Below are positions 1-8,037 of a stretch of 64,000 nucleotides of DNA, in pieces; position 1 is the first letter of the stretch, and the number at the start of each line of letters is the position of its first letter. A program made the position numbers and the translations under genes. The notes beneath the pieces were generated by a model. That model was given only the letters and a program-made list of their open reading frames with translations, did not search any database and was not told the origin of the DNA. Source of the DNA: 21-14-0-10-47-8 sp966211455 (lineage in GTDB: Bacteria > Bdellovibrionota > Bdellovibrionia > Bdellovibrionales > Bdellovibrionaceae); contig CBIHNI010000009.1 in the NCBI GenBank assembly GCA_966211455.1, forward strand, positions 119,640 through 183,639, read 5' to 3'.

Positions 1-1
1 G

Positions 2-325
2 GATTCAGAAACCAAGTCCGACCTGGCGGCAGCTTTGCAATCCTATAAAGAAATATTGGATGCGCATGGAACTCATTTCTCGGCGGTGTTTTTGCCTTCG
101 CGCCATTTCAATCGATTTCATCAATGGTCCGAAGCCAAATCCTTGCTGGATGTCCAGGCCCTCCTAAATGATCAAGGTATTACGAATATTTCTTTCTTTG
201 AACAAGTCAAAGAACATGATGATTACGTTGATTACATTCACTTCTCACCGGTAGGCCACTCGATGATTGCCAAACTTTTGCAAGAAAGAATGTCCGAGCT
301 TTGTCCTGACTCTGCCAAAAAATAA
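2..325 (+). CDS. SGNH/GDSL-type hydrolase, C-terminal part (cut by window edge)
   Basis: The reading frame is open from the first base, so the gene starts upstream of the window and only about 107 C-terminal residues are visible. The end carries a D-Y-I-H-F-S-P-x-G-H block. This matches the Asp-x-x-His block of SGNH hydrolases and of related O-acetyl-transferring enzymes, and supplies two of the three catalytic residues. The Ser block would lie outside the window. The gene ends 10 bases before the convergent flippase gene. Enzymes of this type often modify exported polysaccharide in the periplasm, which fits the context, but substrate and reaction cannot be read from this fragment. Confidence 0.6.
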   Translation, partial: DSETKSDLAAALQSYKEILDAHGTHFSAVFLPSRHFNRFHQWSEAKSLLDVQALLNDQGITNISFFEQVKEHDDYVDYIHFSPVGHSMIAKLLQERMSELCPDSAKK

Positions 326-335
326 ACGTCTCGAC

Positions 336-1841
336 TTAGACTTTGCTTGCTTTGACTCGCATTTTTGCAATGGTCGCTTTCACTTCCTTGCGAAGCGCTA
401 GACTGACCAAAGCCAGACACATCACTTCCAGTGCGCCGAGGCGGAAGAAAAAGCTTTTCGCATCCGGAGCCTCGTTGACGTAGTGATAAGCCGCAAAATG
501 CAAAATCCCGGCAATCCCCAAAGAGACAAGCCAGCTTTTCAAACCCGACATCAAACGGAATGAAAAATCCCGTCGGGCCCAAACGATATAAAATAGCCCC
601 ACAAAGAAGAACTGAAATACAGTCGTGAGGATTGTTGCCGTCACACCCCAGTACCAGGTCGCGGGCAATGAAGCCACGATACTGATGACAGAAATGATCG
701 TCGGCCACAAAGACATATCCCGATTGCGCTCACCTCGCGCCACCAACACCGCACCGAGCACCGACCCATAGGGTGCAATCAACACGATAAATCCCGCCAA
801 GAACAAAGGCAGGGCCAGGTTTTCATATGAGCTTCCCAACCAGTAGGTCACCAGTGAACGTGAAAACAGGCCAAAGGCGATTAAGAAAACAATGATATAG
901 GCCATCAAAATGTTGCAGAGACTTTCCGAAAGATCGCGAATATAGATTTTATGCTCAGGCGCCCGCTTCAAACTGGCCACCGGAATGATCACCTCGCTGA
1001 CCCGACCTAAAAGACTTTTCATCAAAGCCGGAACCTTTACGCTGATATCATAGATTGCAACTGCCGTAGGCCCCAGAATCAAAGATACCAAAGTCACGTC
1101 GCTTTGACGTTGGGCCGTGCCGTTCACCCTTGAGAAAAAGAAAGGGCTCCATTCAGACCACTCGCCGCGAAGCTGTGCAAAAGTCAAACGACCAAAGCCT
1201 GGCAAATACTGAAAACTTTTTCGTGTCCGATACAAAACAATCACAAACATCACAACTTGTGAAATCAAGAAGGCCATCACAAGATTGTTAAAGTCGGCTT
1301 TCATGGCCAGCAGAACGAAAGAAAGCAAAACGAAAAGTAGATATCCCAAGGTGTCGATTTGCTTGAATTGCGCGTTTCGGTGTTTGGCCACCCAAATCAA
1401 ACCGCAGACCGCGGTCGGCGCCGCGAAGAAGTTCGAAAGTAAAATCAAAAGCAGTGGAAGGCGATAGGTTTCAATACGGGCGGCATCGATATGCAGAAGA
1501 TCCAATAAAATCGAACTTCCAACCCATCCTACTAAAAATGTAAGAAGGCTGATTACCGACATATAAGTCATTAGCGAAGAGAGTCTTTTTTTATCCGAAT
1601 CCAGCAGCGCATCGCCCGACTGTCTGGCGATTTGATTTAGCACATAGGCTGGGTAACCCAAATCCAAAAGTGCCAACATGCCTTGATAAAAGGTCAGCAA
1701 AAGAAGAGTCGAAAACAATCCATAATTTTCAAGACCGATGCGCGAGATGATGAAAGGGATCAATGCGAGGGCCAGCCCCCCTCGGATCAACTGCGAAAAC
1801 ACGCCCCAAAACGAATTGAAAAATATAGATCGCTCTTTCAT
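336..1841 (-). CDS. MOP-superfamily polysaccharide flippase (Wzx-like)
   Basis: A 501-residue polytopic membrane protein. Hydrophobic segments run through nearly the whole length, with short charged loops. The N-terminal stretch resembles Wzx/RfbX polysaccharide translocases: start at about residue 8, Gly/Leu-rich helix 1, then an 'R-I-G-L-E-N-Y-G-L' type loop. The likely role is flipping an undecaprenyl-diphosphate-linked glycan from the cytoplasmic to the periplasmic face of the inner membrane. It is the last gene of a minus-strand unit with the HAD phosphatase (7-base gap), ugd and the ligase-like gene. A second flippase at 22176-23474 suggests a second glycan in the window. The glycan carried cannot be inferred. 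Confidence 0.8.
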   Translation of the reverse strand: MKERSIFFNSFWGVFSQLIRGGLALALIPFIISRIGLENYGLFSTLLLLTFYQGMLALLDLGYPAYVLNQIARQSGDALLDSDKKRLSSLMTYMSVISLLTFLVGWVGSSILLDLLHIDAARIETYRLPLLLILLSNFFAAPTAVCGLIWVAKHRNAQFKQIDTLGYLLFVLLSFVLLAMKADFNNLVMAFLISQVVMFVIVLYRTRKSFQYLPGFGRLTFAQLRGEWSEWSPFFFSRVNGTAQRQSDVTLVSLILGPTAVAIYDISVKVPALMKSLLGRVSEVIIPVASLKRAPEHKIYIRDLSESLCNILMAYIIVFLIAFGLFSRSLVTYWLGSSYENLALPLFLAGFIVLIAPYGSVLGAVLVARGERNRDMSLWPTIISVISIVASLPATWYWGVTATILTTVFQFFFVGLFYIVWARRDFSFRLMSGLKSWLVSLGIAGILHFAAYHYVNEAPDAKSFFFRLGALEVMCLALVSLALRKEVKATIAKMRVKASKV

Positions 1842-1848
1842 TCGCCCC

Positions 1849-2853
1849 TTATGACGGCTTCGGCAAAGCGTCGCTCAGCTCTCGAATCTGAGGAATATTT
1901 TGACCCCATTTCGTTCGCCCTAGCAGTGGCCACTGGATCCACTTCTGCAGCTCATCTTTCGTCTTCTCCGATTGCATCAAATAAGCCGAACCCACCCCTG
2001 CCAAGGATGCCGTCATTAGATCCACGGCCGAATCACCGACAAAGATTGAATTTTCCAGATCCACGCGAAACTCATTGATCACGGAATGAATCATTCCGGG
2101 TCGGGGCTTTCGCAGACTGCGACGAACAAGACCCGAAGCAAACTGGCTGCTTTCGTAGAAAGGTGCCCGCATAATTCGATCCAAGAAAATCCCCTCTTTA
2201 ACAAGAAGATCCTGCATTCGATGGGTGACCTTTTCATACTCGGCCCATTTTACCGTGCCACGACCAATTCCGGATTGATTTGAAATCACAATCAGAAAGT
2301 ATCCTAGCTCACGCGCACGACGAAGAGCTTCAGGTACTCCGGGTAAAAGGCGAACGTTGGAAGGATCCCTGACATAACCTGTATCTTCAATCAACACACC
2401 ATCGCGGTCTAAGAAGAGAGCGCGATTCAATCGGCTCCCTTCCATCGAAATTTGACCTTTCAAAGACTGCAACTGTTGCAAAAGCTTTCCAATATCGAAT
2501 AAAGCCGAGCGCAGGTCTTTTTCAGGAAAGGTAAAGTCCGCAAGCGATGGCTCTTTCAAGGAATCGGTCATCAAGGCGATCTGGGCCCCAGTCTTATGCG
2601 AAAGATTCCACAACAGATCGACTGAGGCATTTTCAACAAAGATTAAATCCTTCACACCGAAATCACTGACGGTGTGTAGATTCTGCAGATCTATTTTTTC
2701 GAAGATCACATGCTCGGGCACCATACTGAAAAGCATCTCGACCTGCGGCCCCGTGCAAATGATGCGACCGCCATCGAAAATGCTTGCAAGCAATCCGCCC
2801 AGGATCGGATTCTGCCGAAAGGCTTCGGAAAGAATTTGATCGCCGGCGTTCAC
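1849..2853 (-). CDS. HAD-IIIA phosphatase, GmhB-like, with an extra N-terminal domain
   Basis: 334 residues. From about residue 143 the protein is a HAD phosphatase related to D-glycero-D-manno-heptose-1,7-bisphosphate 7-phosphatase (GmhB). It has motif I D-R-D-G-V near 147, an 'I-S-N-Q-S-G-I-G-R-G' motif II, a 'R-K-P-R-P-G' motif III with the Lys, and 'V-G-D-S-A-V-D' as motif IV. GmhB normally carries a Cys-rich zinc loop after motif II; here that region reads 'R-A-P-F-Y-E-S-S' with no cysteine, so the zinc site is missing. The first 130 or so residues are an alpha/beta stretch that could be a degraded sugar-isomerase (SIS) domain. That is a guess from its layout only. The start overlaps the ugd stop by 4 bases. 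Heptose phosphate is the likely but unproven substrate. Confidence 0.7.
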   Translation of the reverse strand: MNAGDQILSEAFRQNPILGGLLASIFDGGRIICTGPQVEMLFSMVPEHVIFEKIDLQNLHTVSDFGVKDLIFVENASVDLLWNLSHKTGAQIALMTDSLKEPSLADFTFPEKDLRSALFDIGKLLQQLQSLKGQISMEGSRLNRALFLDRDGVLIEDTGYVRDPSNVRLLPGVPEALRRARELGYFLIVISNQSGIGRGTVKWAEYEKVTHRMQDLLVKEGIFLDRIMRAPFYESSQFASGLVRRSLRKPRPGMIHSVINEFRVDLENSIFVGDSAVDLMTASLAGVGSAYLMQSEKTKDELQKWIQWPLLGRTKWGQNIPQIRELSDALPKPS

Positions 2854-4193
2854 GCCTTGGCTTTCAGGACCGAAGGTCGACCAACCGACCAGTAATCATA
2901 TCCGGTCTCTTCCATCACTTTCAGACTGAACAGATTTCGTCCGTCAAAGATGGTTGGTGTTTTCAATAAGCTTTTCATTTTGTCAAAATTTGGCTCTTTG
3001 AAAGACTTCCACTCCGTGACGATCACCAAGCAAGCCGCATCCTTCAGGGCTTCATACTGATCAGCCACAAAGCTTAAGCCGTTTTGACCCTTGAAATGTT
3101 CCTTGGCGTGCGGCTCGGCAACTGGGTCAAATGCGGTGACAGTCGCCCCGGCATCCAGCATGCCTTGGATCAAATCCAAAGATGGAGCTTCGCGAATATC
3201 ATCCGTTCCCGGCTTGAAAGCGACCCCCCAGACGGCCACTTTTTGATTGCGCAATCCCGATGGAGTTTTACGTTTGATTAAATCCAAAAAATTTTCTCGC
3301 TGCATCTGATTCGTCTTTTCGACTGCTTCCAAAATATCCAAATGCTCGTCATTATCACGACCCGCTTTGATCAATGCTTTTACATCTTTCGGAAAGCATG
3401 AACCGCCGTAACCCACGCCGGCAAAAATGAAATGCGGACCGATACGGAAGTCACTGCCAATTCCGCGACGAACATTCTCAATGTCAGCGCCCACTTTTTC
3501 ACAAACGCGTGAAAATTCATTCATCAAAGAAATTTTTGTCGCGAGCAACGCATTTGCCGCGTACTTGGTCATTTCCGAGGACAGAATATCCATCACAAGC
3601 AAGGGATTGCCGTTTTTCAAGAACGGCTCATACAAGCGACTCATCAGCTCTGCAGCTTTGTTCGATTCACATCCCACAACGACGCGTGAGGGCTTCAAGC
3701 AATCTTCAATTGCAGCACCTTCACGCAAGAATTCTGGATTTGAAACGATATCAAAGGTTGCCAGGCTGCCACGTTTCTTGATGGCTTCGTCGATCGCCTT
3801 GCGAACCCTATGACCAGTACCAACCGGAACGGTCGATTTCGTGATTACAACTTTGTAACCATTCATGTGTGTGCCAATGGTTTCGGCCACTTGCAAAACG
3901 TATTTCAAATCGGCAGAACCATCAACATCTGACGGAGTTCCAACCGCGATGAACAACAGATCCGATTCCTCAATCGCCTTCACCGAATCAGTCGTGAAAT
4001 TAATACGCTGAGCTTTCAGATTGTTCGTGATCAGACCATCCAAACCAGGTTCATAAATTGGCGAACGACCATCTTTCAGTTGTGCGACTTTCTTAGCATC
4101 AACATCCACACAGATGACATCATTTCCCATCTCGGCAAAACAAACGCCGGTTACCAGTCCTACATAGCCCGTTCCAAAAACTGAAATCTTCAC
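2850..4193 (-). CDS. ugd: UDP-glucose 6-dehydrogenase
   Basis: 447 residues, the usual length for bacterial UDP-glucose dehydrogenase. It oxidises UDP-glucose twice with NAD+ to give UDP-glucuronate, a precursor for acidic polysaccharides. The N-terminus has the Rossmann motif G-T-G-Y-V-G. The catalytic cysteine lies in 'G-G-S-C-F-P-K-D' at about residue 264. The C-terminal UDP-binding domain includes 'G-V-A-F-K-P-G-T-D-D-I-R-E-A-P'. The start is GTG, and GTGA overlaps the stop of the upstream ligase-like gene, indicating translational coupling. Its product could feed the AsnB-type enzyme at 42147-44024 (uronamide formation). A UDP-GlcNAc 6-dehydrogenase is less likely given the close match to the Ugd/TuaD pattern. 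Confidence 0.93.
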   Translation of the reverse strand: MKISVFGTGYVGLVTGVCFAEMGNDVICVDVDAKKVAQLKDGRSPIYEPGLDGLITNNLKAQRINFTTDSVKAIEESDLLFIAVGTPSDVDGSADLKYVLQVAETIGTHMNGYKVVITKSTVPVGTGHRVRKAIDEAIKKRGSLATFDIVSNPEFLREGAAIEDCLKPSRVVVGCESNKAAELMSRLYEPFLKNGNPLLVMDILSSEMTKYAANALLATKISLMNEFSRVCEKVGADIENVRRGIGSDFRIGPHFIFAGVGYGGSCFPKDVKALIKAGRDNDEHLDILEAVEKTNQMQRENFLDLIKRKTPSGLRNQKVAVWGVAFKPGTDDIREAPSLDLIQGMLDAGATVTAFDPVAEPHAKEHFKGQNGLSFVADQYEALKDAACLVIVTEWKSFKEPNFDKMKSLLKTPTIFDGRNLFSLKVMEETGYDYWSVGRPSVLKAKA

Positions 4194-5434
4194 GATACTT
4201 TCCTTCCCACGGAGAGACAGTTGTACTTTCTAGCCAGAAAAATCACATATGCCCAAATCAGCATCACGACAAAACGAACTTTCGAATGTTCAAAATTCGC
4301 TTCGGTCAAACTTCCCACGCAGAAGGCGACTTGGGCCATCAAAAAACCAAGCGTGACGCCACGATCCCAAGTTTCGATCCCAGGATGACGCCAAAGCCGA
4401 ATCAGCAAATAAAAGAAAAATCCCCAAACCAGAAGGTAGATCCCAAGACCCAAAATCCCTGTTCCTGCTGCAAGATGCAGATATTGATTGTGGGCATGGC
4501 TGACGATGATGCCCTCGGGCGCTCCCATTTTAATAAAATACTGTGGCAGCATCTTCGTGTTTTGTCCGTAGCCAGCGCCAAAAAAAGGATGATCTTTAAA
4601 AATCTGCCAATGTGTGTTCCACAGCACTTTTCGTTCGCTATAACCCTGGTATTCGCTGATCGTTTGATCCATACGGGTGCCAAAGTCCTTATTCGACTGA
4701 TAGAGCAAAAGTCCGCAGCAACAGACCAAAACTGAAAACACGATCGCCACCCACGGACGCCAAATAAAAAAGCAAATTACCATCGCGCAAGTCAGCCCAA
4801 TCCATACGCCGCGCGTGTAGGTCCAATACAAACCCGCCGCACTGAGCCCAATGACAACGAAAGCCATCAGCCGCTGGCGGGATGTCCAACGCGCTTGATC
4901 CAGCAAGAAAACGCCCAATAAAAAGCAGAAAAACAGAACGTAAGAGTGCGCAAAGGTCATTGGATCGGCAAAGAAACCACCTGCCCGCAAAAAACCATTT
5001 TCACCGACTCCATAGCGAAGCGAATCAAAAATCGGCCAATCCGCTAGAAAAAGAAAAATATTTGTCGCTGAAATCACACACAAAAAGCCCAAAATGAAAT
5101 TCAAAATCTGTCGATTCGGCTTTAAGAGCTCAAGCGCTTCGATCAAGACGTAAAGAATCAGAATCCATTTGTATTCGATCACGCGCGACAAAGCATAAGG
5201 CAAATCCATGGGATTTAACAAAAATCCCACGATAGCGACCACTAGCCAGGCAATCCAGACCTTCTCGAGTCCAAATGGGTGCAGCAGCGCCGGCTTCGGA
5301 GTTTCCGCTTTTCGACGATTCCACACCATCCAGATCCATTGCCCACACAAAAGCGTAGAAAACAGATCCATCAAGGACTGTGACACCAGAACGGAAATCA
5401 CGAACAGCATGAAAATCCAACGAAGACGATTCAT
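4190..5434 (-). CDS. O-antigen ligase/polymerase family membrane protein (WaaL/Wzy-like)
   Basis: 414 residues with about ten to twelve hydrophobic segments. A large periplasmic loop at roughly residues 250-330 contains 'R-K-V-L-W-N-T-H-W-Q-I-F' followed by 'P-F-F-G-A-G-Y-G' and 'S-H-A-H-N-Q-Y-L-H'. This arrangement (G-x-G-x-G plus H-x-H-N) is typical of the Wzy_C/O-antigen ligase family. It would polymerise lipid-linked repeats or ligate glycan to lipid A core. The ATG at 5434 is chosen because an AGGGT ribosome site lies 5-6 bases upstream; an in-frame TTG at 5479 lacks one. The gene is the first of the flippase/ugd unit and is divergent from the capsule transferase at 5510. Polymerase and ligase activities cannot be told apart from sequence. 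Confidence 0.8.
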   Translation of the reverse strand: MNRLRWIFMLFVISVLVSQSLMDLFSTLLCGQWIWMVWNRRKAETPKPALLHPFGLEKVWIAWLVVAIVGFLLNPMDLPYALSRVIEYKWILILYVLIEALELLKPNRQILNFILGFLCVISATNIFLFLADWPIFDSLRYGVGENGFLRAGGFFADPMTFAHSYVLFFCFLLGVFLLDQARWTSRQRLMAFVVIGLSAAGLYWTYTRGVWIGLTCAMVICFFIWRPWVAIVFSVLVCCCGLLLYQSNKDFGTRMDQTISEYQGYSERKVLWNTHWQIFKDHPFFGAGYGQNTKMLPQYFIKMGAPEGIIVSHAHNQYLHLAAGTGILGLGIYLLVWGFFFYLLIRLWRHPGIETWDRGVTLGFLMAQVAFCVGSLTEANFEHSKVRFVVMLIWAYVIFLARKYNCLSVGRKVS

Positions 5435-5509
5435 AGACCCTACAAGCAATATTGGCTGAGAAATATTTGATATTGCCAAAGTTTCTGGTTCTTTTTAACT
5501 TGAATCACA

Positions 5510-6952
5510 ATGAAAACTTTAATTCTGACACCCCTGGCCGAGCGCGAAGTTAACTTTTACCTCGAGACCGCGCAAGCTCTGCAAAAAAGCTCCAAATTGC
5601 AGATCGTCTTCGTTTCTTTTTTCCAACCTGGCAATCAGTTGATCAAAGACAGCGGTTTTCCCGTTTACGACCCCTATCAAGTTCCGGTGCCTCATCAAGA
5701 TTTGGCGGCATGGATTCCACAAGCCGAAAAAGACTATGGCATTGCCTCTTTAGAAAAATTGATCTTGCACGAAAAATTAACCTTTGGAGTCTCGGATCCC
5801 GCTCAGGTTTTTCGCAAATTTCAACAGCGCATTCACAGCTGCGAACAGATCTTCGAACAGATCGAGAAAGACTTCCCGTCGAGTGAAAAGCAGGTCGTAC
5901 AAGAGCTTGCCGGTTTCATGAGTCCGTTAGCTCTCTACTTTGTCGCCAGGAAAAGAGGCTGGAAGCATTATTTCACCGAGCCTTCTTTCTTTAAGGGACG
6001 CATTCACTTTCTTTTGAATGATCTGAACTTACATATCCCGCGCATCTCACCCACTGACGATTCACGCCAAGCAGTTAAAGACTATCTAGCTAAAGCCGCA
6101 ACCACTAAGCTGGTGGTCGCCGCCGCCAAAGACAGCCACCATTACAAAGACATGGGGCTGGCAAAAGTTTTCAATAGCACAAACCTGAAAAAGATCCTGA
6201 AAAAGAATTATCAAAAATATGTCCGCGGCCAAAAGCAAGAATTCGAATTTTTCTGGAATCACAGCCGCCGTTACATGTCGATGCTGATCAATCGCTATAG
6301 AAATACGGGAGCCTACACATCCCTAGACCAATTGCCTTCAGGACAGAAATACATTTATTTTCCGTTTCACGTGCAATTGGATTTCTCACTGACCATCCGC
6401 ACGCCCGATTGGCTGGATCAGCTGTCGTTGATTGAAAAAATCCTGCCGCATTTACCGGACGGCACAGTGCTGCTGGCGAAAGAGCATCCCGCTTCGATTG
6501 GTTGCTTGGCACAAGGGAAACTGGAGGCCTTACTGAAACATCCCCAGTTTCGCCTTTTGCACCCGCAGGTCAATAGTTACGACATTTTGGATCAATGTTA
6601 TGGTGTCGTCACTATCAACTCGAAGGTTGGAGCCGAAGCCATTACCAAGGGACTGCCCGTATTTACATTTGGTAACGCCTTTTATACCAATATCGGTTTT
6701 GCCGAGCATTTTCAGTCGTGGACGCAGTTTGCCACGGTGATGGAAAAGTGGCTGCGACCGAATGCCGATGCCGACACTTCGCATGCCAAATGGATCGAGT
6801 TCTTAGCGCAGGTTTGGCAAGATAGTTTTGCCACCGAGCTTTATGATCTGACACCGACCAATGTTGATAAGTTTGCGGGTGCTATCGCTTCTTTGCCGCG
6901 ACCAAATCGCGAAAAAACTGAAGCGTCCGAGCCCCCATCACCAAAACATTGA
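5510..6952 (+). CDS. Capsule polysaccharide synthesis protein, KpsC/KpsS-like
   Basis: 480 residues. The C-terminal half has the pattern of the Capsule_synth family (KpsC/KpsS beta-Kdo transferases): 'Y-I-Y-F-P-F-H' near residue 285, 'K-E-H-P' near 325, and 'T-I-N-S-K-V-G-A-E-A-I' followed by 'G-L-P-V-F-T-F-G' near 365-385. Such enzymes assemble the Kdo linker on lysophosphatidylglycerol that anchors group 2/3 capsules, or related surface glycans. No KpsM/KpsT transporter or KpsF/U gene is visible in the window, so the role may differ. No clear ribosome site precedes the ATG. The last 71 bases overlap the convergent glycosyltransferase gene, an unusual amount. Confidence 0.72.
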   Translation: MKTLILTPLAEREVNFYLETAQALQKSSKLQIVFVSFFQPGNQLIKDSGFPVYDPYQVPVPHQDLAAWIPQAEKDYGIASLEKLILHEKLTFGVSDPAQVFRKFQQRIHSCEQIFEQIEKDFPSSEKQVVQELAGFMSPLALYFVARKRGWKHYFTEPSFFKGRIHFLLNDLNLHIPRISPTDDSRQAVKDYLAKAATTKLVVAAAKDSHHYKDMGLAKVFNSTNLKKILKKNYQKYVRGQKQEFEFFWNHSRRYMSMLINRYRNTGAYTSLDQLPSGQKYIYFPFHVQLDFSLTIRTPDWLDQLSLIEKILPHLPDGTVLLAKEHPASIGCLAQGKLEALLKHPQFRLLHPQVNSYDILDQCYGVVTINSKVGAEAITKGLPVFTFGNAFYTNIGFAEHFQSWTQFATVMEKWLRPNADADTSHAKWIEFLAQVWQDSFATELYDLTPTNVDKFAGAIASLPRPNREKTEASEPPSPKH

Positions 6953-8030
6953 ATTCTTTCATCGCTCGCTGATGGGCGGCGTCGGCGTACTTTTGCAATT
7001 GAGCGGGCTGTTGCTGCAAAGACAGAATGGCTTCTTTAAGTTGCTGCGGGCTTAAAGGTTCGACGACCCTGCCCGTCACTTGATCCAAATTCACGTAGTT
7101 TACACCATTCCCGAGATTTGTCGACAGAACGGGCTTTCCGCACAACATTGCTTCAACTTGTGTGTAGCCAAAGGCTTCGGTACGATCGATCGACGGAAAG
7201 CAAAACAGATCGCACGCTTTTAGATACATTTTCAGCTGTGACATCGATAGTAAACCAATCAGACTTACCCGTGATTGCAATTTATTATCTTCGATAAACT
7301 TTTGAAATTCATGAGTCAAAGGACCTTCTCCGCCTAAAAGCAAAACTGCTTGTGGCAAGTCCTTCATCGCCTCCAGAAGGTAAATAAATCCCTTGTAAGG
7401 TACATGCCGACCAAACGAGAACAGCAAAAAACGGCCCACATATTGTTGCCGAACTTGCTCGGCCCGTTTCTTGATTTCATCATCGATTTGCCAAAGCTTG
7501 GGGTCGATACCAAACGGAATCACTTCGATCTTCTTCTCGATTTGGTCTTGCATCTGTAGCTGCGGACACGAAGGCAGATGATAAGGGGTCGCTACAATCA
7601 CCCGCGCCACACGTTTCATGAACAATTTCAAAACCGGCAGGTAGAAAGGTAGAAAAATCTTCTGACGGATGACATCCGAATGCCAGGTCACCACTACCGG
7701 AATTTTCCGCGGTAAAAAAAAAGCCGCAAGCATTGCCAAAGGATCCGGAAAATTCAGATGGATCAAATCATATTTGCGCGTCCAACAAAGCCATAAAGCC
7801 CAAAACGGCAAGGTCGGAGAAAAGGGCACCGAAAACCAGACGCCCCAAGATGCCACGGCAACCATCCAACCCCTCGCAGCTTTTTCGAATCGGGTTTTCG
7901 GCTTTATCGCCGACACCAAAAGATCGACTTCAATTTCTTTGCGCAGTTCGTGGGTCAACGAGTCCGCATAAAACTGCACGCCACCTTTATGCTCTTTGAA
8001 ATCGAAGCGACCAAACTGCAGAACGCGCAT
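6882..8030 (-). CDS. Glycosyltransferase family 4
   Basis: 382 residues, GT-B fold. The N-terminus has the glycine-rich 'H-K-G-G-V-Q-F-Y-A-D-S-L' loop typical of GT4 enzymes. The C-terminal nucleotide-sugar site has 'F-F-S-F-G-R-H-V-P-Y-K-G' type residues near 200 and an E-x7-E motif ('E-A-F-G-Y-T-Q-V-E') near 285. It adds a sugar, with retention, to a lipid-linked glycan on the cytoplasmic face of the membrane. It lies 7 bases downstream of the glycosyl-1-phosphate transferase gene and is probably cotranscribed with it, which suggests it adds an early sugar of that glycan. Donor and linkage are not predictable. Confidence 0.85.
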   Translation of the reverse strand: MRVLQFGRFDFKEHKGGVQFYADSLTHELRKEIEVDLLVSAIKPKTRFEKAARGWMVAVASWGVWFSVPFSPTLPFWALWLCWTRKYDLIHLNFPDPLAMLAAFFLPRKIPVVVTWHSDVIRQKIFLPFYLPVLKLFMKRVARVIVATPYHLPSCPQLQMQDQIEKKIEVIPFGIDPKLWQIDDEIKKRAEQVRQQYVGRFLLFSFGRHVPYKGFIYLLEAMKDLPQAVLLLGGEGPLTHEFQKFIEDNKLQSRVSLIGLLSMSQLKMYLKACDLFCFPSIDRTEAFGYTQVEAMLCGKPVLSTNLGNGVNYVNLDQVTGRVVEPLSPQQLKEAILSLQQQPAQLQKYADAAHQRAMKEFNVLVMGARTLQFFRDLVAAKKR

Positions 8031-8037
8031 CGCAGGT

